Positions 1 through 6,838 are shown, counted from the first letter of the stretch. The stretch is DNA of 8,891 nt from JBLNBQ01 sp050260095 (GCA_050260095.1 JBLNBQ010000196.1:1-8891), one strand, 5' to 3'. The notes: a model not told the origin generated them from the letters alone. A program made the numbers and translations.

Positions 1-924
1 ACCCGGGCGGTGGAAATCGCCGCGCCGAACGCTCCCGGCTCCGTAGCCGCCGGAGAGATCGTCCGGAGCGCCGACCAGGCGATCAGCCGCTCCCGGTTGA
101 TCCCCATCGCGCAGATGTCGGTGGGGGCAGAAGAGCAGGCCAAGTCGGCGACGGCCGCCGGTCAGATGGTCGACATCGTCTCCCAGGCCATCCTCCGCGT
201 CGAGGAGTCTTCGGGCGTGGTCCTGACGACGGCGGAGCAGGCGGCCGCCACCGCGGAGAACGGGAAGCGGACCATCGGCTAGGCGGTCGCTCAGATCGCC
301 ACGCTCCAGGCGACGGTGGACGACGCAGCCGGGATCATCCGGCAACTCGGCGAACGGTCGAAAGAGATCACGGGGATCGTCGACACGATCGCCAGCATCG
401 CCGACCAGACCAACCTGTTGGCGCTGAACGCCGCCATCGAGGCGGCGCGCGCCGGTGAACAGGGGCGGGGCTTCGCCGTGGTGGCCGAAGAGGTGCGCAA
501 GCTGGCCGACCAGTCCAAACAGGCCGCCGACCGGATCGCCGGGCTGATCGGCGAGATACAGCTGAGCACCGGCCAGGCCGTGTCGGCCATCGACGAAGGC
601 GCCCTTGAGGCCGCCGCCGGCAGCGAGGTGGTCCGGCAGGCCGGCGCCGCCTTCGGCGAAATCTCGACTAGCATCGCCGAGGTGACCGGCGAGATCCGGC
701 TGGTGGCCGCGGCGGCCCAGGAGATGGCCGCGCAGAGCCAGAAGGCGGTGGCGGCGGTCGAGAACATCGCGGCGATCACAGAGGAATCCGCGGCCGGCGC
801 CCAGCAGGTCAACGCCACCGTGGAGGAGCAGACCTCCCAGGTCCGGCAGATCGTCGACTCGGTCACCCACCTGGCGGATCTCTCCACCAACCTTGAACCG
901 GTGGTTCACCACTTTAAGGTCTGA
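1..924 (+). pseudogene. Methyl-accepting chemotaxis protein, 3' part, interrupted by an in-frame TAG
   Basis: One reading frame runs from the left edge to the TGA at 922-924 and is broken only by TAG at 280-282. Both halves read as the cytoplasmic signalling domain of a chemoreceptor, a long Ala/Glu/Gln-rich coiled coil that forms CheA/CheW arrays and is adapted by CheR/CheB. The highly conserved hairpin tip lies downstream of the stop, at about 383-510: IADQTNLLALNAAIEAARAG, then GRGFAVVAEEVRKLA. The C-terminus ends in VVHHFKV, a common chemoreceptor ending. Sensor, membrane and HAMP regions would lie left of the window. The TAG sits between KRTIG and AVAQI, where related receptors often have Gln or Glu, so a CAG-to-TAG change is a simple explanation. 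Translation stopping there would lose the CheA-binding tip. A GTG at 316 could restart in frame but has no convincing ribosome site. A sequencing error or stop readthrough would make the gene intact. Confidence 0.8.
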
Positions 925-952
925 ACTAGACATTCTGGAAGGGAATGGCGAA

Positions 953-985
953 GGCCCCGGAGTATTACGCTACTCGCCAGGGGGG
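953..985 (+). promoter_or_regulatory. Possible hairpin covering the glmU ribosome binding site
   Basis: GAGTA (960-964) and TACTC (971-975) can pair around a six-base loop. CCCC (955-958) can then pair with part of the G-run at 980-985, which is the only SD-like sequence before glmU. If this folds, it would partly hide the ribosome site. The stem is short and interrupted by a 1x4 internal loop, so this is a weak, untested call. No promoter matching a known consensus is evident in the 67 bases between the chemoreceptor frame and glmU. Confidence 0.2.
980..985 (+). promoter_or_regulatory. Ribosome binding site fixing the TTG start of glmU
   Basis: A run of six G preceded by A lies six bases before TTG at 992. 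It is the only purine-rich SD-like stretch suitably spaced before the conserved GlmU N-terminus, and it selects the TTG over upstream in-frame candidates that overlap the chemoreceptor frame. Confidence 0.5.
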
Positions 986-991
986 TTCCAA

Positions 992-2416
992 TTGACGCTG
1001 CACTGTGTTGTTCTGGCGGCCGGACAGGGAACGCGGATGAAGTCGCGCCGGCCCAAGGTTTTGCACCGGGTGGCCGGACGGCCGATGCTTGGTTGCGTGC
1101 TCGCCGCGGTGGAGAGGCTGGGGATCGCCCGCCCGCTGGTGGTGGTCGGCTTCGGCGCCGACGAGGTGAAGCGCGAGATCGGCCCGTCGGTGGAGTACGT
1201 GCTCCAGGCCGAACAGCGCGGCACCGGCCACGCGGTGATGCAGGCCCGGCCGCTGCTGGAGAGGCTGCAGGGCGACCTGTTGGTGGTCTACGGCGACACG
1301 CCGCTCTTGCGCACGGAAACCCTCGCTCAGCTCGCCAGGTTCCACCAGGAAGAGGGCGCGCAGGCGACGGTGCTCACGGCCATCCTGCCCGACCCGACGG
1401 GCTACGGGCGGATCATCCGGAAGGCGGAGACCGGCGAGGTGTTGCGCATCGTCGAGGAGAAGGACGCCACCCCCGTCGAGAAGGCTTTCCGGGAGATCAA
1501 CACGGGCATCTACTGCTTCGACCTGCCGATGCTGCTGGCGGTGCTCGACCGGCTGCAACCCAACAACGCGCAGGGGGAATACTACCTCACCGACGCCATC
1601 GCGCTCATTCGCGAGGCCGGCGGGAAGGTGGCCGCGCTCGCCGCCGCCGAACCCGTCGAGGTGCAGGGGGTCAACTCGCGGGAGCAGCTCGCCGGCGTAG
1701 AGGCGGAACTGCGGGCCGCCAAGAACCGGGAGCTGATGGCGGCCGGCGTCACCCTGATGGACCCCCGGTCGACCTTCATCGACCTCGATGTGCAGGTCGG
1801 GCGAGACACCATCATTTACCCGTTCACCTGGCTGGAAGGCGCGACCCGGGTCGGCGAGGAGTGCGTGCTCGGGCCGTCCACCCGGATAATCGACTCGGTC
1901 TTGGGCGACGGGGTCACGGTGGAACAGTCGGTGCTGCGGGAGGCCGAAGTGGCGAGCGGGGTCAGCATCGGGCCCTTCGCCTACCTGCGGCCGGGTGCCC
2001 GCATCGCCGAAGGAGCCAAGGTGGGCGACTTCGTGGAGATCAAGAACTCCCGGGTCGGCGCGGGGACCAAGGTGCCGCACCACAGCTACATCGGCGACGC
2101 CGAACTCGGGGCGGGCGTCAACATCGGGGCGGGCACCATCACCTGCAACTACGACGGGGAGCGCAAGCATAAGACGGTCGTGGGCGACGGCTGCTTCATC
2201 GGCGCCAACACGAATCTGGTCGCCCCGGTGACGGTCGCCGACGGCGCCTACGTGGCCTCGGGCTCGACGATCACGAGCGACGTTCCGGCGGGTGCGCTGG
2301 GCGTGGCCCGGGGCCGGCAGCGCAACGTGGAAGGCTGGGTGGCCAGGCGGCGGAACGCCCCCGGGGCGCTGGAGCCCGGCGGCACCGGCCCGGGTGCCGG
2401 CGAGGGGGAAGACTAG
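992..2416 (+). CDS. glmU: Bifunctional GlmU: glucosamine-1-phosphate N-acetyltransferase / UDP-GlcNAc pyrophosphorylase
   Basis: This cytoplasmic enzyme acetylates glucosamine-1-phosphate with acetyl-CoA and then couples the product to UTP, giving UDP-GlcNAc for peptidoglycan and other glycans. The 474-residue product begins almost directly with the nucleotide-binding loop LAAGQGTRMKS (8-18) and K22. The pyrophosphorylase domain also shows YGDTPLL with metal-binding D102, TGYGRI, EINTGIY, NAQGEYYLTDA and GVNS with N228. From about 250 a left-handed beta-helix of hexapeptide repeats follows, with RPGA, the likely catalytic H363 in PHHSYIGDAELG, GAGTITCNYDG and GVARGRQRN. H363 falls at the number of the E. 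coli catalytic His. The length is slightly above the usual 450-460 because of a Gly/Pro/Glu-rich tail after WVARRRN. The TTG start is chosen from the G-run and the motif position; an upstream frame opening at 893 would overlap the chemoreceptor. The L25 gene follows after 52 bases. Confidence 0.96.
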   Translation: MTLHCVVLAAGQGTRMKSRRPKVLHRVAGRPMLGCVLAAVERLGIARPLVVVGFGADEVKREIGPSVEYVLQAEQRGTGHAVMQARPLLERLQGDLLVVYGDTPLLRTETLAQLARFHQEEGAQATVLTAILPDPTGYGRIIRKAETGEVLRIVEEKDATPVEKAFREINTGIYCFDLPMLLAVLDRLQPNNAQGEYYLTDAIALIREAGGKVAALAAAEPVEVQGVNSREQLAGVEAELRAAKNRELMAAGVTLMDPRSTFIDLDVQVGRDTIIYPFTWLEGATRVGEECVLGPSTRIIDSVLGDGVTVEQSVLREAEVASGVSIGPFAYLRPGARIAEGAKVGDFVEIKNSRVGAGTKVPHHSYIGDAELGAGVNIGAGTITCNYDGERKHKTVVGDGCFIGANTNLVAPVTVADGAYVASGSTITSDVPAGALGVARGRQRNVEGWVARRRNAPGALEPGGTGPGAGEGED

Positions 2417-2453
2417 GGAAATCGGTTTAGGATCCAGGCTCAGCGGATGGATG

Positions 2454-2462
2454 AAGGAGGGG
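2454..2462 (+). promoter_or_regulatory. Ribosome binding site of the L25/Ctc gene
   Basis: AAGGAGGGG lies six bases before GTG at 2469. It excludes the in-frame ATG at 2451, which overlaps the site itself. Confidence 0.7.
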
Positions 2463-2468
2463 TCAGGT

Positions 2469-3131
2469 GTGGCTGAAGTCAAGCTGGCAGCGGTAGTGCG
2501 CAAGGAGGCGGGCAAGTCGGCCGCGGCTGGGCTGCGCGCCCAGGGACTGGTCCCCGCGGTGGTCTACGGAGCAGGCAAGACCAATCTCAACGTCGCGGTG
2601 GCGGTGAAGGAGCTCGAACGTCTCTTCGCCTCGGGGCACGCCACGGGCCTGATCCGGCTGGAGGTGGGCGGGGGCCAGCGGGCCGTCGCCACGCCGGTGC
2701 TCATCAAGGAAGTCCAGCGCGAGCCCGTGACGCATGCGATCCAGCACGTCGATCTCCACGCGGTCGCCTTGGACCAGGCGGTGACGGCGGCGGTGCCGAT
2801 CATTGTGCACGGTGAGGAGAAGCGGCGCGGCCTCGGCGGGGTAGTGCAGCACGTCTTGCACACTCTGGAGGTCTCCGCGCTGCCGACCGATCTTCCCGAG
2901 CACGTCGAGGTCGACGTCTCCACTCTCCCGGTCGGACACTCGCTGCACGTGAAGGACCTGGCGCTGCCGAAGGGCGTGAAGGCGCACACCGATCCCGACG
3001 ACGTGGTCGTGACGATCGTGGCGCCCACCAGGGAGCGCGTCGAGGGCGAGGCGGAGGCCGAGACTGAGGCGGAGAAGGAAGCAGCCGAACCGGAAGCGAC
3101 GCCGAAGGGCAAGGAGAAGGGCGAAGAATAG
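2469..3131 (+). CDS. rplY: 50S ribosomal protein L25, long Ctc/TL5 form
   Basis: A 220-residue 5S-rRNA-binding protein of the large ribosomal subunit, in the two-domain form called Ctc in Bacillus, where it is a general stress protein. Residues 1 to about 93 are the L25 domain, with R11-K-E-A-G near the start and LRAQGLVPAVVYG (22-34), the usual family signature. Residues about 94-185 are the beta-rich Ctc/TL5 C-terminal domain, with GVVQHVLHTLEV, LPTDLPEHVEVDVS, VGHSLHVKDL and DDVVVTIV. The last 35 or so residues form a Glu/Ala/Lys-rich tail of low complexity, common but variable in this family and probably disordered. The start is GTG after AAGGAGGGG. In Bacillus a prs gene lies between glmU and ctc; here there is none. 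The TAG stop is one base from the pth start, so the two are probably translated together. The gene is also called ctc. Confidence 0.95.
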   Translation: MAEVKLAAVVRKEAGKSAAAGLRAQGLVPAVVYGAGKTNLNVAVAVKELERLFASGHATGLIRLEVGGGQRAVATPVLIKEVQREPVTHAIQHVDLHAVALDQAVTAAVPIIVHGEEKRRGLGGVVQHVLHTLEVSALPTDLPEHVEVDVSTLPVGHSLHVKDLALPKGVKAHTDPDDVVVTIVAPTRERVEGEAEAETEAEKEAAEPEATPKGKEKGEE

Positions 3132-3132
3132 C

Positions 3133-3714
3133 GTGTGGCTGATCGTCGGACTGGGGAACCCCGGCAGAGAGTACGCGAACACCCGGCATAACGCCGGGTT
3201 TCTCGTCGTCGACCGCTTGGCGAAGCGGGCGGGCATCCGGGTGACCAAGAGCCTCCGCCAGGCGCTGGTGGGCGAGGGGCTGCTCTCGGGCGAGCGGGTG
3301 GCGCTGGCCAAACCGCAGACCTACATGAACCTCTCCGGGCACGCCGTGGTGGGGCTGCTCGGCTGGTACAAGCTCCCCCCGGGGCAGCTGATCGTCGTCT
3401 ACGACGATAAAGATCTGCCGCCCGGCCGCATCCGGGTCCGCCCCGACGGGAGCCACGCCGGCCACCGGGGGATGGCGTCGGTCATGGAGTCGCTCGGCAC
3501 CCGCCAGGTGGCGCGGGTGCGGGTGGGCATCGGCCGGCCGGCCGAGGAGCAGAAGGGCGACGAACGCCAGATCGGCTACGTGCTGGGGCAGTTCTCGGGC
3601 CCGGAGAAGGCGCTGATGGAGGAAGCCTTCGAGCGGGCTGCCGACGCGGTGGAGGCGATCATCGCGGAGGGCGTGGAGGTGGCGATGCAGAGGTTCAACG
3701 GGGTGACGAAGTAA
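3133..3714 (+). CDS. pth: Peptidyl-tRNA hydrolase (bacterial Pth1 family)
   Basis: This cytoplasmic enzyme cleaves the ester bond of peptidyl-tRNA released from stalled ribosomes and recycles the tRNA; it is normally essential in bacteria. The 193-residue product has the normal family length. It opens with VGLGNPGREY (5-14) and TRHNAGF, with H19 as the expected catalytic base. PQTYMNLSG carries N66, and YDDKDLPPG carries D91, which aligns with the acidic partner D93 of E. coli. The later glycine-rich segment reads GSHAGHRGM (106-114). Its R112 stands where E. coli has N114 (GGHNG), a substrate-contacting position; the substitution may be a lineage variant. The GTG start lies one base after the L25 stop with only a weak GAAG/GGAG-type site inside the L25 tail, so translational coupling is likely. 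A candidate terminator follows about 48 bases after the TAA. Confidence 0.95.
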   Translation: MWLIVGLGNPGREYANTRHNAGFLVVDRLAKRAGIRVTKSLRQALVGEGLLSGERVALAKPQTYMNLSGHAVVGLLGWYKLPPGQLIVVYDDKDLPPGRIRVRPDGSHAGHRGMASVMESLGTRQVARVRVGIGRPAEEQKGDERQIGYVLGQFSGPEKALMEEAFERAADAVEAIIAEGVEVAMQRFNGVTK

Positions 3715-3761
3715 GGAGTTCCACAAGCAGGTGGATTCTGGGATGGCGATTTGATTAGCGG

Positions 3762-3797
3762 AGACAGGCTTGAAACAGCTTGTCTTTGTTGTTGTTG
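3762..3797 (+). terminator. Candidate rho-independent terminator after pth
   Basis: AGACAGGCT (3762-3770) pairs with AGCTTGTCT (3777-3785) as a nine-base stem with one G-T wobble and a TGAAAC loop. It is followed directly by four TTG units (3786-3797), a T-rich but G-interrupted tract. This fits an imperfect intrinsic terminator ending the glmU-L25-pth transcript. The interrupted T-tract leaves readthrough into pilB possible. Confidence 0.5.
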
Positions 3798-3804
3798 TGC
3801 TGCC

Positions 3805-3840
3805 GGTCTCGCAAGGCGCCGGATTCGGTCGCAGACTACC
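3805..3840 (+). other. Foldable segment in the pth-pilB gap
   Basis: GTCT (3806-3809) can pair with AGAC (3833-3836). Inside it, GCGCCG (3816-3821) can pair with CGG-T-CGC (3826-3832) around a GATT loop. This could be a structured 5' leader of the pilus transcript. I cannot match it to a known riboswitch by eye. Confidence 0.2.
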
Positions 3841-3985
3841 TGATAGACTGCGACTTCTCGTATCCTGTCAGGAATTGACGGACCTCCCCTGGCAAAGAGA
3901 AGGAAATCCTTGCACTTCGCCGAAAAATGGATAGGCGCCACAATATTGTCTTAGCCACCAGGTGTTTCCAGAGGAGGGAACTTTT
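3841..3985 (+). other. Gene-free stretch upstream of pilB, no recognisable promoter
   Basis: This is the remainder of the 271-base gap between pth and pilB. It is less GC-rich than its surroundings, as a promoter and leader region would be. TTGACG (3875-3880) and TTGCAC (3910-3915) resemble -35 boxes, but neither has a good -10 box at 16-18 bases. The segment ends in the pilB ribosome site. I see no coding frame of interest in it. Confidence 0.3.
3971..3978 (+). promoter_or_regulatory. Ribosome binding site fixing the GTG start of pilB
   Basis: GAGGAGGG lies seven bases before GTG at 3986. It rules out the in-frame GTG at 3962, which lies upstream of this site. Confidence 0.75.
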
Positions 3986-5701
3986 GTGGCAGTCGCCCGG
4001 TCACGCAATCGGAAACGGCTCGGGGAATTGCTGGTCGACGCGGGCTTGCTCAGCACGGAGCAACTCGAGGAGGCCCTGACGTACCAGAAGCAGACCGGGG
4101 ATCGCCTGGGCAAGATCCTGACCGACCGGGAGTATCTCAGCGAAGAACAGCTGGTCGAAGTGCTCGAATACCAGCTGGGCATACCGCGGGTGGACCTCGC
4201 CCGCACGCTCATCGGTCCCGATGTGGTGAACCTGGTGCCGGCGCAGTTGGCCCGGCGCCATCTGGTGATGCCGATCTCCCGGACCGATGGCCGGCTCCGG
4301 CTGGCGGTCGCCGATCCCTTCAACATCGTGGCCATCGACGACGTGCGGGACGTGGCGGGGCTCGAAATCGAACTGGCCATCACCACCGAGCGCGATATCA
4401 AAGAAGCCATCGACCGCTGCTACGGAGTGCGCGGCGCGGTCGAAGATGTCATCCAGACCATCGAGGAAACCGACGACCAGGGCGAAGATGAGACGGTCGA
4501 CCGGTTGCGGCGGGCCGGCGACGAGGCGCCGATCGTCCGGCTGGTTAACCTGATCATCAGCCAGGGCGTGCGGGAGCGGGCCAGCGACATACACATCGAA
4601 CCGAGCGAGAAAGACGTCCGCATCCGGTACCGGGTTGACGGTTTCTTGCGCGAGGTCATGCGGTCGCCGAAGCGGACCCAGGCGGCGCTCGTGTCGCGCA
4701 TCAAAGTCCTGGCCCGGATGGATATCGCCGAGCGGCGCGTGCCTCAAGACGGGCAGATCAAGATCACCGTGGACAACACCGAGGTTGAGCTGCGTATCTC
4801 GACCATGCCGACCCAGTTCGGCGAGAAGGTCGTGCTCCGGATCCTGAACAAGAACGCTTTCCTGCTCCAGGTCGACCAGCTCGGCTTCGGACAACTCAAC
4901 CAGGAGAGGTTCCTTTCGGCTCTGAAGCGTCCTCATGGAATGGTGCTGGTCACCGGCCCCACCGGCAGCGGCAAGACCACGACGCTCTACGCGGCGCTCG
5001 GCCTGTTGAACCGGGTCGACCGGAATATCACCACGGTTGAAGACCCTATCGAATACACTCTGCCGGGGATCAACCAGACGCAGGTCAACCCGAAAGCGGG
5101 GCTGACCTTCGCCCGGGCCCTCCGTTCGATCGTGCGCCAAGACCCCGACGTGATCATGGTCGGGGAGATCCGCGACAGCGAAACGGCTCAGATTGCGGTG
5201 CAATCCGCCCTCACCGGGCACCTCGTGCTTTCGACCCTGCACACCAACGACGCGGCCGGCACCCTGGCCCGGCTGGTCGACATGGGCATCGAGCCGTTCC
5301 TGGTGGCTTCCTCCGTCGTCTGCGTCGTGGCGCAGCGCCTCGTGCGGATGGTCTGCCCGGCCTGCCGCGAGGAGTACAGAGTGCCGGCCCGGGAGATCGC
5401 AGCAGGACACCTGAAAGAGCTGTTCGCCGGGCGCGAGGATGAACTCGTCACCCTGTACCGCGGCAAGGGCTGCCCGCGCTGCGAGCAGTCCGGCTACTAC
5501 GGCCGCCTCGCCATCCAGGAGGTCATGCCGATGACGCTCCAGATGCGCCAATTGGTCACGCAGAACGCCCCGGCCGACTCGCTGCGGGCGCAGGCAGTGG
5601 CCGACGGCATGGTCACCTTGAAGCACGATGGGGTGGCGAAGGCGCTCCGGGGCCTGACGACGATCGAGGAGGTGCTGCGCGTTGCCTTCACAGAAGACTG
5701 A
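3986..5701 (+). CDS. pilB: PilB, type IV pilus extension ATPase with an N-terminal MshEN-type domain
   Basis: A cytoplasmic hexameric ATPase that drives pilin addition at the PilC platform; 571 residues, normal for PilB. After a basic N-terminus, residues 11-34 and 40-63 are two copies of a 24-residue motif (RLG, Leu/Val pair, Gly, Leu pair, QL, L, final Q) separated by KQTGD. This is the layout of the MshEN cyclic-di-GMP-binding domain. Copy one matches fully; copy two has T46, E49 and Y50 at the usual aliphatic, Gly and aliphatic positions. The ATPase core shows SDIHIEP, Walker A GPTGSGKT (324-331, K330), DPDVIMVGEIRD (386-397, with E394 as Walker B Glu) and the His box TGHLVLSTLHTND (410-422). 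Zinc-type pairs C457/C460 and C496/C499 distinguish PilB/GspE from PilT. MshE or GspE are alternative names for such a protein, but adjacent pilT, pilC and pilin genes favour PilB. The pilT start lies inside its 3' end. Confidence 0.95.
   Translation: MAVARSRNRKRLGELLVDAGLLSTEQLEEALTYQKQTGDRLGKILTDREYLSEEQLVEVLEYQLGIPRVDLARTLIGPDVVNLVPAQLARRHLVMPISRTDGRLRLAVADPFNIVAIDDVRDVAGLEIELAITTERDIKEAIDRCYGVRGAVEDVIQTIEETDDQGEDETVDRLRRAGDEAPIVRLVNLIISQGVRERASDIHIEPSEKDVRIRYRVDGFLREVMRSPKRTQAALVSRIKVLARMDIAERRVPQDGQIKITVDNTEVELRISTMPTQFGEKVVLRILNKNAFLLQVDQLGFGQLNQERFLSALKRPHGMVLVTGPTGSGKTTTLYAALGLLNRVDRNITTVEDPIEYTLPGINQTQVNPKAGLTFARALRSIVRQDPDVIMVGEIRDSETAQIAVQSALTGHLVLSTLHTNDAAGTLARLVDMGIEPFLVASSVVCVVAQRLVRMVCPACREEYRVPAREIAAGHLKELFAGREDELVTLYRGKGCPRCEQSGYYGRLAIQEVMPMTLQMRQLVTQNAPADSLRAQAVADGMVTLKHDGVAKALRGLTTIEEVLRVAFTED
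5666..5674 (+). promoter_or_regulatory. Ribosome binding site of pilT inside pilB
   Basis: GAGGAGGTG, within the last codons of pilB, lies seven bases before TTG at 5682. It supports that start and a 20-base gene overlap. Confidence 0.65.
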
Positions 5702-6797
5702 GGGCGTAGCGCCCGAGATCGGGCTTGAGCCCCAGGATCTCGAGCCAATCGTCAACAATCTCTTGCGCGAAGCGGTGCAGGCCGGCGCGTCTGACCTTCA
5801 CCTCACCGTCGGCATGCCGCCGATGTTCCGGATCCACGGCCGTCTCCAGATGGTGCCGGGGAAGGAGATGCTGCGCCCGGCCGACACCGAGCGCCTGATC
5901 TTTCCCATGCTCTCCGAGGAGCAGCGCGACCGCCTGGTCCAACACGGCGAGATCGACTTCTCTTACCGGGTTCCGGGTTCCGCCCGGTTCCGGGTCAACG
6001 CTTACCGGCAGCGGGGCTCCTACGGGGCGGCCATCCGCGTCATCCCCACGACGGTTCCGTCCTACCGGGACCTGGGCCTGCCTGAGGTGGTCGCCGGGCT
6101 CGCTCACAAGCAAAACGGGCTGGTCCTGGTGGTCGGTCCCACTGGAAGCGGCAAGTCCACCACCTTGGCCTCGCTCATCGACATCATCAACGCCGAGCGG
6201 GAGTGCCACATCATCACGCTCGAAGACCCCATCGAGTACCTGCACCGCCACAAGAAGAGCATGATCAACCAGCGGGAGATCGGGCTCGACAGCGAAAGCT
6301 TCGCGAGCGCCCTCCGGGCCGCCCTCCGCCAAGACCCCGACGTGATCCTCGTCGGCGAGATGCGCGACCTCGAGACAATCAGCACCGCGCTCACGGCGGC
6401 GGAGACCGGCCATCTCGTCTTGGCCACTCTGCACACTTCGGATGCGGTGCAGACCATCGACCGGGTGGTCGACGTCTTCCCGCCCCACCAGCAGCCGCAG
6501 GTGCGCATCCAGCTCGCCTCCACGCTGCAGGCGATCATCGCCCAGCAGCTTTTGCCCCGGGCCGACGGGCAGGGCAGGGTTGTCGCCACCGAGGTGCTCA
6601 TCGCCACGCCGGCGGTCCGCAACCTGATCCGGGAAGGCAAGTCCTTCCAGATCACGAGCCTGATGCAGACCGGCGCGCGGATAGGGATGCAGACGTTTGA
6701 CGCCTGCTTCCGGGAGCTTCTGGGGCGGGGGCTGGTGACCCGGGAGACCATTCAGAGCCAGATGCGCGACCAATACGAGACCGCAGCCGGCCGGTAG
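5682..6797 (+). CDS. pilT: PilT, type IV pilus retraction ATPase
   Basis: A hexameric cytoplasmic ATPase that depolymerises the pilus and powers twitching, DNA uptake or surface retraction. The 371-residue product has the PilT layout: about 20 extra N-terminal residues, then AVQAGASDLHLTVG and RIHGRL, Walker A GPTGSGKS (152-159, K158), ITLEDPIEY, DPDVILVGEMRD with Walker B E226, and the His box TGHLVLATLHTSD with H251. PAVRNLIREGK (from 310) is close to the AIRNLIRE motif that PilT needs for retraction. It lacks the four-Cys zinc site present in PilB, as expected. The TTG start has a good SD inside pilB, and the overlap implies coupled translation of the two opposing motors. The pilC gene begins 41 bases after the stop. 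Confidence 0.95.
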   Translation: MPSQKTEGVAPEIGLEPQDLEPIVNNLLREAVQAGASDLHLTVGMPPMFRIHGRLQMVPGKEMLRPADTERLIFPMLSEEQRDRLVQHGEIDFSYRVPGSARFRVNAYRQRGSYGAAIRVIPTTVPSYRDLGLPEVVAGLAHKQNGLVLVVGPTGSGKSTTLASLIDIINAERECHIITLEDPIEYLHRHKKSMINQREIGLDSESFASALRAALRQDPDVILVGEMRDLETISTALTAAETGHLVLATLHTSDAVQTIDRVVDVFPPHQQPQVRIQLASTLQAIIAQQLLPRADGQGRVVATEVLIATPAVRNLIREGKSFQITSLMQTGARIGMQTFDACFRELLGRGLVTRETIQSQMRDQYETAAGR

Positions 6798-6827
6798 CGT
6801 AGCGGGCGTTTACGCTTTGGGAACTGT

Positions 6828-6834
6828 GAGGTGA
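6828..6834 (+). promoter_or_regulatory. Ribosome binding site deciding the pilC start
   Basis: GAGGTGA is well spaced for ATG at 6839 and too close to the adjacent in-frame GTG at 6836. The ATG is therefore preferred; the alternative would add one residue. Confidence 0.6.
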
Positions 6835-6838
6835 CGTG

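Noticed and set aside
316..924. Independent short chemoreceptor gene starting at GTG 316
   Set aside because: It is in the same frame as the upstream fragment, lacks a convincing ribosome site and begins in the middle of the coiled coil. A broken gene is simpler.
893..991. N-terminal extension of GlmU from 893
   Set aside because: It would overlap the chemoreceptor end, has no family counterpart, and the G-run fits the TTG at 992.
965..2515. Long minus-strand open frame of 516 codons opposite glmU
   Set aside because: It mirrors glmU, is rich in Arg, His, Pro and Gly as expected from antisense GC-rich codons, and shows no known motif.
3786..3797. (TTG)4 as a microsatellite
   Set aside because: Only four units, and it is better explained as the T-rich tail of the terminator hairpin.
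3890..3914. Sigma-54-like promoter (TGGCA ... TTGCA) before pilB
   Set aside because: The GG and GC pairs are 19 bases apart instead of the required 10.
3919..3926. GCCGAAAA resembling a flagellar-type sigma -10 box
   Set aside because: No TAAA-like -35 box lies at 14-16 bases upstream.
4001..5758. Minus-strand open frame of 585 codons opposite pilB, and similar frames opposite pilT (5688-6773) and pilC (6752-8086)
   Set aside because: All are shadows of strongly supported plus-strand genes produced by high third-position GC. None has a plausible domain, and no matching gene gap exists.
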